From contig JAVLRN010000006.1 in NCBI GenBank assembly GCA_032821775.1, positions 930,001 through 994,000 of the forward strand: a DNA stretch of 64,000 bases, in the 5' to 3' direction. The translations under genes and the position numbers were made by a program. This DNA is from Sanguinoderma infundibulare. Lineage: Eukaryota; Basidiomycota; Agaricomycetes; Polyporales; Polyporaceae. The notes under the pieces are model-generated. The model searched no databases. It was not told where the DNA came from and worked only from the letters and a program-made list of their open reading frames with translations. This document shows, one piece after another, positions 56,096 through 64,000 of this stretch. Each line of letters starts with the position of its first letter. Positions within the stretch are counted from its first letter, which is position 1.

Positions 56096-57338
56096 TATAT
56101 TTATGCGGTCTCGGCTTCGAATGCTGGACATACCTTCACAGAGGTTGATGCCAGCCATGCGGTGGCTGGTGTGTTTTGCGTTCGCCTCCGAGGGACCGAA
56201 GTAAGAGAGAACCATCCTGTAGCGCGTGATTTTGCACCCAAGAACAAGCCATCGAGGACTGGCTGACCCCCGTGACGGCTAGATAGCAGGGAGACTGACT
56301 CCGACTCAAACGCGGACGTCGGCGGCACACTAACGGGCAACTGTGAGCACGACTCTGGACGTGAAGTCCCCAATAATCACGACAAACCTGTCATGAAGGC
56401 GTGGTGTGTGCGCCATGGTGAGCGCGAGTTAGTTGCTTGTGCTACGAAGGCACAAAGAAACAGAGACCGTCAATCGTTCGAATACAATTAGAGAATCTCG
56501 AAGTGCGCAACTTACTACAGCTCCTACGTTGCGCTTGGCGTGATTTCGAAGGTGAGCAGACAAGAGTAGAAGAGCTAGATGAGTCGCCATTGAAGAGCGG
56601 GTGGGGGGTCTAAGGCAGGTTCGACATTGGGTAAGCGCTCTTAACGCGATGCCATACACAAACTCCTTCTTACAAGCCACGTGGGAGAACGACCTCCGTT
56701 GCAAACGTATTGCGGTCAAAAACTTGGTGCAGGAAAGCAATGGTTCAAGGAATCGAGAATTACAACGGGTGAGGTCCAGGCTAGCGCAGGAGTCCAAGGG
56801 GTATACCTATATCCTGAAAGGACGTTAGAAGGTCAGTGAACCTCTACGGTCACAAGAATCCAGAAATACTCACTCTACATGGATCAGCCCGACGCCATAT
56901 CATCATCCTCATTGTCCTCGCCTCCTGGTCGAGGACGAGTCAGTGGGTGCTAATAATATGTTTTACCACCTCCCAAGTTCAAATTGCGGCCTGGGGTGTC
57001 GACTCGGACGGCCCTCCGACTCGAGCTCTTCACTTCATCCACCTGAGGACTTCATCCGAGAGATTCGAATTTGCAGGCCCCACTTGTGATGCTGTGCCGG
57101 GGAGCTCCATCCCATAAGTATTTTCGCGGTTCCGACATCCGAGACTGACGCGATGAGCGAGGATGAGCATCGCCTGCAGACAATGCAACCTCCACATGGA
57201 AGGTAACAGTATATAGCCGATACATGCTTCGAACTGAATAGTAGCACAATAGCACGACAGCATCGGCCGAACCCGAAGCCACGATCCCAGCAAAGCACTT
57301 CAAATAAATAACGTAACTTATATATGCATCACAATCGC
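56096..57338. other. 1.2 kb without a recognisable gene
   Basis: The region between repeat copy E and the PIF1 stop codon. The largest frames are ~90-120 codons, overlap in antisense and show no motifs. No tRNA cloverleaf with an A/B box was recognised. Confidence 0.4.
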
Positions 57339-59654
57339 TCACTTCTCCGCGATGGTCTCCAGCGACTTGCTCCACTCGACCACCTTCGGGTGCGCGTTGA
57401 CCTTTGCGGGGTCGAAGTGGAGCACCTGGAGGCCGTCGAGGGACGTCGCGCGCGAGAGCGCGACGTACGCCTGGCCCTTCTCGAACACCCGCGCGAGGTC
57501 GACCTTGACGCGCTCGAGCGTCTGGCCCTGCGACTTGTGGATCGACATCGCCCACGCCAATATCAGCGGCAGCTGTTGCGCACACAAGGAGAGCGAAGCG
57601 GTGTTCGTTAGTGTGCGGCGGACATGCATATTGGGGGGGGAAGAGCTCACCTGGACCCGGCTGACCTGCACGTCACCGTTCGGGAGCTCGACCTTCCAGT
57701 TATCGGGAGAGACGACCATCGTCCGCCGCGCTCCGCCCGGCTGGAGGAACTCCACGACGGGCAGCAGCTGGCGGCCACCCAAGCTCGGCTTCGCCTCCTT
57801 CGCGCCCTTGCTCGCCGGCTTCCCCGCAGCCCCAGTGACGCCCAGGATCGCGTCCTCGTTGTCGAGCGGGGCGGCGGGGTCGACGAAGCGGAGGACCTTG
57901 CCCATGGTGCCGTTGACGAGCGTGTCGTCGAGGTTCTTGATGAGCATCACCTGCGCGCCCTCCTTGAGGACGAGGCGCTTGGGGGCCATGAAGTTGGCGA
58001 GCATCTTGTCGCGCTGCTGCGCGTCCGTGACGCTCCCCCCGTCGTAGGCGTTGTAGACCTGCTCGGGCTTGCCGCTGATGCCGCCCATGCGTACTCCGTT
58101 CGAGCGCTCGACGTCCTCGCGCCGCGGGAAGCTGTGGGGGTCCCCGTCGGTCAATGTTGTGGATGGTGTGAGGTGTGGGAGGAAAGGTGCTCACAGCTCC
58201 GTCGCGCCGAGGCCGTCCTCGTAGACGATGTCGCGCTCGAGGCGCCGGAATTTGGCGATGGATTGCTCCGAAAGCCGGCCGAAGCGCATCTCGTTGAGCA
58301 TGTCGACGAACTCGGGATCGCGCTGACGGAAGACTTTGGTAAGGTTGAAGGTCTTCTTGATCGTCTCTGGCCACATCTGGGCCTCGAAGGCGAACTTGAC
58401 CGCCTGGCTGCCCTTGGTGACGGGCGGGAGCTGGAAGAAGTCTCCGGTGACGACGACCTAGGATTGATATTGGCATGGGTGGACGTCAAGAGACGGTATG
58501 GGAGGATAGATGGGTGGGTGTGTGCACCTGAATTCCTCCGAATGGGAGGGGGTTCTTCCGTATCCGGGAGCCTATCTGGACGAGCTTGTCGAAGAGATCT
58601 CCGTCGACCATGGAGACTGGAATCCAATAAGCGTGGATTTGGAGAGAAAAGTAGGAGTGCTAACCTTCATCGATGATGAGGACCTTGGTGCGGAGCCAGC
58701 GGGCGGTGGCTTTCTTGTTCTTCTGGACCTTTGTTATGAGGGCGTCGGGGGGATCTGCGCCTATGCCAATGCCAGCGAAGGAGTGGATGGTAACGCCTCC
58801 GACGTTACATGCAGCGATACCTACGACGAGGACGTGATTTGTTGCAGAAAGGTAAGGTAAGGGAACGAGCGACATACCTGTGGACGCGGTGACAGCCACA
58901 GCGTCGGCCGCTGTCTTGTACTTCTTGCGCAAGGATCGAATGATCTCTCGGAGTAAAACGGACTTGCCAGCACCTGGGAGATGATGGGCCAGACATAAGT
59001 ATGCGTCATGCTCCACGGTTGGCAAGGACAATAGGAAGAAGGCGATTGAAAGTTGTACGACAGCAACTCGGTGGGTGGTTGGCTTGGAACGCCTGGTTTC
59101 CTGCGCTCGAAGCAATAAAACTCACCGGCACTACCGGTATAGAACAGGCTGAGCCCTGACTCTACCAACTTGAGTATATGCGTCTGTTCCTGGCTGAGGA
59201 AGACCGGGGCAGCCTTGGTGGCCGCACCAGTTTTCGCTGAGACGATGAGGGTCTCGTTGGCGTTCGTCTGGCGTGTCTTGCCGAACGCGCGCTGTGAGGA
59301 CGCGGAGGGGTAGGTCGGCCGAGGAGCCTGGGTCGGGGCGGGGTTTTCGTTCCAGGACGAAGGCAACTGCCGGCGCTTCGCAGGAGGATTCTGGGAGGTG
59401 GAGGGGCGCTTCTGGGACTGGGAAGAGGAAGCGAGGACGGTCTGGGAGGAGGATACTTGGGTGTTTAACGCGTCCTGTATGTCTTTAAGACGCTGTTCGA
59501 GACCAGAGAGCTTCTTGGGCGGAGTAGGCTGCCATGGGATCGTGTCCGCGTCCGAGGATACAGACTCCTGGCTCAATGGTGGGAGTGAGGTGGAGGAAAA
59601 GTCCCGTTTGATGGAGCGGAGGCCAGACATGGGTTGCTTCTGTGCTTTCGACAT
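57339..59654 (-). CDS. PIF1: PIF1-family DNA helicase
   Basis: A multi-exon minus-strand gene, ATG 59654 ([19 protein letters not shown]) to TGA at 57339. A disordered ~150-residue N-terminus precedes the superfamily 1B helicase core: [20 protein letters not shown], Walker [18 protein letters not shown], motif Ia [20 protein letters not shown], Walker B KVLIIDE followed by [12 protein letters not shown], motif [19 protein letters not shown], then [20 protein letters not shown] (PIF1 signature region), and motifs [23 protein letters not shown] with [19 protein letters not shown]. Pif1 is a 5'-to-3' helicase that removes telomerase, unwinds G-quadruplexes and helps replication in nucleus and mitochondria. 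It could be a Pif1 or Rrm3 type; basidiomycetes generally have a single one. No defects seen. Confidence 0.94.
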
Positions 59655-60528
59655 GTTGACGAGGGTGGACAGAGACGACGAAGGAGGGTGCGGAGTGAGT
59701 GTCGTGAAAGGTCGTCAAGGGCGAGTGCAACGGAGGAGGCCCACTGCAAGTCGTGGCTCACGCTTGTCTCGCTTGACGCGTCTGGCACGTGATCGCGGCG
59801 GGTTCGTTTAACCCCTTTCCTCTCGCCCACACACTGCAAGCCGCGTTCATCAGGTCTCAACATGCTCATGAGGCACAAGATGCGCGTATCACCAGTCGCT
59901 GTGCTCATGCTGAATAAGTACAGGCAGCTCACCGGAAAGCTTGAGCCTGAGTTGACAACCCCCTGGCACCCCTTGTACCTTTTTTTACTCGCACAGCTTT
60001 CACGTCGGGGTTGCCTGGAGCTCTGTCGAAAGACATAGACCTCAACGTGCGCTCGGAATATAGCCAGCAGCAGGGGTTTCTTCGAAACCAGCGAGGCGAC
60101 TTCTCGACGACTTCTTACTGCAGCCGGATTCAGAGGGCAAATCGACCGAAGCGGCAGAGTAAAATGAAATCGATAACAGTGGCGGAGGCGCTGCGTTGGA
60201 CTCGAGGCTCGAGACGGGTTCGAGCAGCGACAGGCGGCGACAGGCAACAACTGCGCAAGACAAGCGCAAGAGGCTGCTTCCGCCAGTGACGGTCAGTCTG
60301 CCCGACGACGACCGTACTGGCCCCGTTTGGCCTGCAGGTCGTAGTACTAGAATAGAGCACAACAAGGGAGCAGGGTCAGATTGGGGGCGATCACGATCGT
60401 TGCTGTTGTGTTCTCTCGTGCGCTCCACCCACGCCGCTTTCTCTGCTGTCGGCCACGACGAGCTCGCGCCCGGGACCGCTCCATTCGTTCGTCTTGCTCG
60501 GTCCATCATTTCGGCTTACGTCCAAGCG
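59655..60528. promoter_or_regulatory. Divergent region between PIF1 and STE20
   Basis: About 870 bases between start codons of two head-to-head genes. The plus-strand frame of the kinase remains open upstream to 60196, but its sequence there (Arg/Thr/Pro-rich) does not look like the family N-terminus, so I take it as 5' UTR. The long leader would fit a regulated kinase gene; this is inference. Confidence 0.4.
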
Positions 60529-63213
60529 ATGTCGTCCTCGTCGCAGGGCGCGGTCAACGAGAGGTCTTTCCATTCCCACTCTCCCTCCAACAGCCGCCAC
60601 TCGAAAATCACCGTCGAATACCACCGCCCGTCGAGAGAGTCCATCCAGGAGTACAACAACCTCCTCCAAGAGGCGAACCTCCACGCCGCCGCTGCCAACG
60701 CCTACTCGGATTCTTTCGTCCCCTCCCGCGCCGCCCCGCCCCCGCCAAAGCTCGCAGGCACTCCCCCGAGGACTGTCCGCAACTCCCTCATCAAGCCCGC
60801 CCGCAAGCACACTGTCGATCGCGACCCCTTCCGCAACGACCACCCCATGACCACCAGCTCTCCCCCTCCCCGCCCATCCAGGGCCAATACCGCCACCCTC
60901 AACGACATCTACCCCGCCCAGGGCAACCTCGCTAGGCACCGCCTCTCCGATCCCGTCCTCACTCCCCAGGACGTCCCCTACTATCCTGACCTCCTCGACC
61001 AGCAGCAGCAATACCCAGCCCCGCCCCAGTCCTCCCAGCCTGCACAATACCCCGCCAACTACGACCCTCCGTCCCTCCCCCCGGCACCGTTCGCACCCAG
61101 CACCCCATCCACAATCAGTGCCGCAGGCAGTCGCTCCCGGAGCAGCACCACCGCAAAGTCCAAGAAGGGTATGTTCACCTTCATGTCCGACTTCCTCAAC
61201 AGCTCCAAGCGTCCCGAGATCAGTACGCCCTACGACCCCGTCCATCTCACTCATGTCGGCTTCAACACCTCCACTGGCGAGTTCACCGGTCTCCCCAAGG
61301 AATGGCAGCAGCTCCTCCAGGAGAGTGGTATCTCCAAGTCCGAGCAGGAGAAGAACCCTCAGGCGGTCATGGAGATCGTCAAGTTCTACCAGGAGACCAA
61401 CCGCGGCGAGCAGTCCGTCTGGGACAAGATGGGTTCTATCGCCGCCCCGACGCCCCCGACCCCCGTCGCGCCTCTCCAGCCAAAGCCGTTCGACGACGGC
61501 TTCTCCAACCCGGTATGTCTATCCCATTCTCATACACCTTATCCACACACGTTCTGAGCCCCACATAGCGCGCCGCTCCTCCCCCTCCAAAGAAGCAGAC
61601 CTCGCAGCCCGCGCCCATGGCCCACCGCATGGCGCCCGCCCCACCATCCCCCGCTACGCCTGCCCTCGATCGCTCGACTTCCCAGCGCCTCCCCCAGTCC
61701 AAACCGCCCAAGCCCGCTGAGCAGCTCGCCCGCGCGAACACCACCCGCGATCGGCGTTCCCCTGGTCCCGGCCAGCAACCTCCCCACACCCCCGGCCATC
61801 ACCCTGGTGCGCCTGCAGCCCCGCCCAAGCCCCCCAAGGCATCGCCCGGGTCCTCCCAGACCGACTTGCCGCTCAAGGCATCGCCAAGCATGCGTGATCG
61901 CGAGCGCGAAGGCCGCGGACCGGCATCCCAGCCCGCACCCAGTGCCGCCGCCGCGAGCCTGCAGAAGGCCGCCGCCGCGGGCGGGGCTGCCACCCCGCGG
62001 AGACGGGAGAAGAAGGAGAAGGACGCGGCAAAGGAGGCGGACATCGTCAAACGATTACAGCAGATCTGCACGGACGCGGACCCGACCAAGCTCTACCGGA
62101 ACCTTGTCAAGATTGGTGCGGGGTACGTATTCGCATCCGAATATGCCATGCCAATGCTGTCGCGCTTACTGTCTCATACTTACCCTGATTTGTTTGTGTC
62201 TGTATAGTGCGTCTGGGGGCGTGTACACCGCGTACCAGGTCGGGACGAACTTGTCGGTGGCGATCAAGCAGATGGATCTGGACAAGCAGCCGAAGAAGGA
62301 CCTGATCATCAACGAGATCCTCGTCATGCGCGCGTCGCGGCACCCGAACATCGTCAACTACATCGACTCCTTCCTCCACAAGAACGAGCTCTGGGTCGTC
62401 ATGGAGTACATGGAGGGCGGCTCTCTCACGGACGTCGTCACCGCCAACCTCATGACCGATGGCCAGATCGCAGCCGTGTCCCGCGAGACCTGCCAGGGTC
62501 TCGAGCACCTCCACCGTCACGGCGTCATCCACCGTGATATCAAGTCCGACAATGTGCTCCTCAGCATGAACGGGGACATCAAGCTTAGTGCGTTTTGCTG
62601 TCTCCGCGGCGTCCGTAAGTGTTGTGCTGACGACGTTCCGTAGCCGATTTCGGTTTCTGCGCCCAAATCTCCGAGGCGAACGCAAAGCGTACCACGATGG
62701 TCGGCACGCCATACTGGATGGCCCCCGAAGTCGTGACGCGTAAAGAGTACGGTCCGAAGGTCGACATCTGGAGTTTGGGGATCATGGCTATCGGTGCGTC
62801 TGGGGCGCCCCATCCAGCATTCCAAGACCAAACAACTGACCGCTCGCTGGCGAAACAGAAATGATTGAGGGCGAGCCACCATATCTGAACCAGAACCCGC
62901 TCAAGGCGCTGTACCTCATCGCGACCAACGGGACGCCGCAGATCGCGAACCCGGAGCAGCTCACGCCAGAGTTCCGGGAGTACCTCGCCAGGACCCTGGA
63001 GGTGGACGCGGAGAAGCGGCCGACCGCGTCAGAACTGCTCCAGGTACGTTTTCGTTTTTCCTTTGATTGCTGAGCCCTTGCGGCTTCCATTCGCGCGGCG
63101 CTGACAGCTGCCGCGCCGTTTCTTTTTAGCACCCATTCTTCAAGCTCTCGGAGCCGCTGAGGACACTAGCGCCGCTCATCAAGGCCGCGCGCGAGATTGC
63201 GAAGAACAAGTAA
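60529..63213 (+). CDS. STE20: p21-activated protein kinase, Ste20 type (CRIB + kinase)
   Basis: ATG 60529 ([20 protein letters not shown]) to TAA 63211-63213, with at least five introns. The long N-terminus is Ser/Pro-rich with Gln-rich patches. The CRIB/PBD starts at [20 protein letters not shown] and continues [20 protein letters not shown] (~residues 225-265). There is no PH domain before it, which favours Ste20/Shk1 over Cla4. A polyproline linker ([18 protein letters not shown]) could bind SH3 proteins. Kinase motifs: [86 protein letters not shown]. The GTPYWMAPE activation loop is the PAK form. The kinase acts downstream of Cdc42/Rac in polarity, mating and MAPK signalling. The intron after IKLT (ending near 62643) was fixed by restoring DFGFC. 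Confidence 0.94.
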
Positions 63214-63667
63214 GGCCTAGCTGGCAGGGAGCTCGGAGGGATCGTCGTCGCCCGTCGCTCGACGCATCGGCACCGCCAGCTCTGGGCCGTTTTCTTTTTT
63301 TACCACGCCATGTCATGCACCGATCTATCTATATCCACTATCCGCTCGTTCCGACCTCTCTCTGTGTCTCTCGACTGATCATCCTCCCACCGAACTCGCT
63401 CGCTAGTGTGTGTGTGTTGTTGTGTACGGTATGTACGCGCGCCGGCCCCGTGTTCGATTAGGCGTCCCTCGCTCCCTTCTCTCCCTCTCTCTCCCGTCCC
63501 GTGCCATCCCCGGCTTAGCCTCTCTACACCGTTCCCGTTATGCGCACAGGTCGCGCGTGTCGTGTCGTGTAGTGTTGTTTCACATACAGACAGACGTCCG
63601 GCTCTGGCTCTCTAGCTACCACCACTCTTACGTTTTTACGTCCGGATTTTACGCATGTGCGGCAGGA

Positions 63668-63699
<32 letters not shown>

Positions 63700-64000
63700 C
63701 GTAGAATATTCCACGCGCGCTCTCTCCTCGTCCCGTCCCGTCCCCATTTGTTTTTTCGCTCTCGAGTTTGGAACGCGGTCTGGGGCCGGAGGAAGGAGGA
63801 AGGATAGGGAAGGAAAGGGAAGGAGAGGGAAGGAAACGAAAGGGGGCGGCACCGTGACAAACTCGGGCTGCTCGGATCGGGTTTTGCGAAAGTTCCCGTT
63901 GTATGGTAGCGGTATGTATCCCCCCGTCCTGATGTATACCCGTGATGGTAATACCTGTACATGTGTCGTCTATCGTGCGAGCGGGTGTGAACGCAGCGTC
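63214..64000. other. 3' flank of STE20 to window end
   Basis: Pyrimidine-rich likely 3' UTR followed by low-complexity sequence, including a dinucleotide microsatellite and a GGAAGGA-type purine tract (63780-63845). No gene recognised. Confidence 0.4.
63668..63693 (+). repeat. (TG)13 microsatellite
   Basis: Thirteen uninterrupted TG dinucleotides in the STE20 3' flank; likely length-variable between strains. Confidence 0.95.

Noticed and set aside
56096..57338. A tRNA gene in the empty stretch
   Set aside because: GTTCAA- and GTTCGA-like strings occur, but no paired acceptor and anticodon stems could be built around them by eye.
57624..58676. 350-codon plus-strand frame
   Set aside because: It is antisense to the PIF1 helicase core, with Val/Glu/Asp/Leu-rich shadow composition and no family.
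60391..61254. 287-codon minus-strand Gly/Val-rich frame
   Set aside because: It is the shadow of the Pro/Ser-rich Ste20 N-terminus.
1..64000. CRISPR arrays, bacterial operons, ribosome binding sites, riboswitches, phage or plasmid functions
   Set aside because: The sequence is eukaryotic nuclear DNA with spliceosomal introns; no evenly spaced direct-repeat array was seen.

Overview
The window is nuclear DNA from a GC-rich filamentous basidiomycete, most probably an Agaricomycete (a polypore-like wood or litter decayer is an inference). The evidence is compact genes with many 45-70 bp GT...AG introns, Zds1, Ste20/PAK and Rpb4 orthologues of fungal type, a HET-domain gene, an F-box gene of the expanded mushroom type, and a secreted GH43 arabinanase. 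There are no operons. No tRNA, rRNA, CRISPR or viral gene was recognised.

Layout. 0-8.3 kb: the 3' end of an unknown gene, about 4.3 kb without a convincing gene, a small orphan gene, then a head-to-head pair for ribosome biogenesis (BUD20) and mitochondrial translation (mS29). 8.6-16.3 kb: an accessory stretch with two copies (A, B) of an undescribed ~1.6 kb repeat, a broken piece of a GH43 gene, an MFS transporter and a 5'-truncated ORC2 fragment. 16.5-35.7 kb: mostly housekeeping genes: carboxypeptidase S (CPS1), a Zds1-type polarity protein, the ER ubiquitin-conjugating enzyme UBC6, a disordered NTF2-like orphan protein with a hexanucleotide-encoded acidic tail, AP endonuclease APN2 and a kinesin-14. 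36-46.8 kb: a second accessory stretch with repeat copies C and D around the GH43 arabinanase, then an F-box gene and a decayed HET gene. 47.3-63.2 kb: housekeeping again: RPB4, a vacuolar-type amino-acid transporter, an R3H/SUZ RNA-binding protein, a diverged repeat copy (E), PIF1 helicase and a Ste20/PAK kinase.

The housekeeping genes do not form one pathway. APN2, PIF1 and the ORC2 fragment concern genome maintenance. Zds1, Ste20/PAK and kinesin-14 concern polarity and the cytoskeleton. CPS1 and the AVT-like transporter are both probably vacuolar.

The most unusual content is the five-copy repeat family. Its copies have gene-like anatomy (TATA box, matching splice-like signals, terminal ORF) but no intact ATG-started reading frame that I can assemble. 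One copy, together with the 3' end of the GH43 gene, is duplicated in inverted orientation about 29 kb away. Exon models were assembled by eye from reading frames and splice consensus; no alignment or database search was run.
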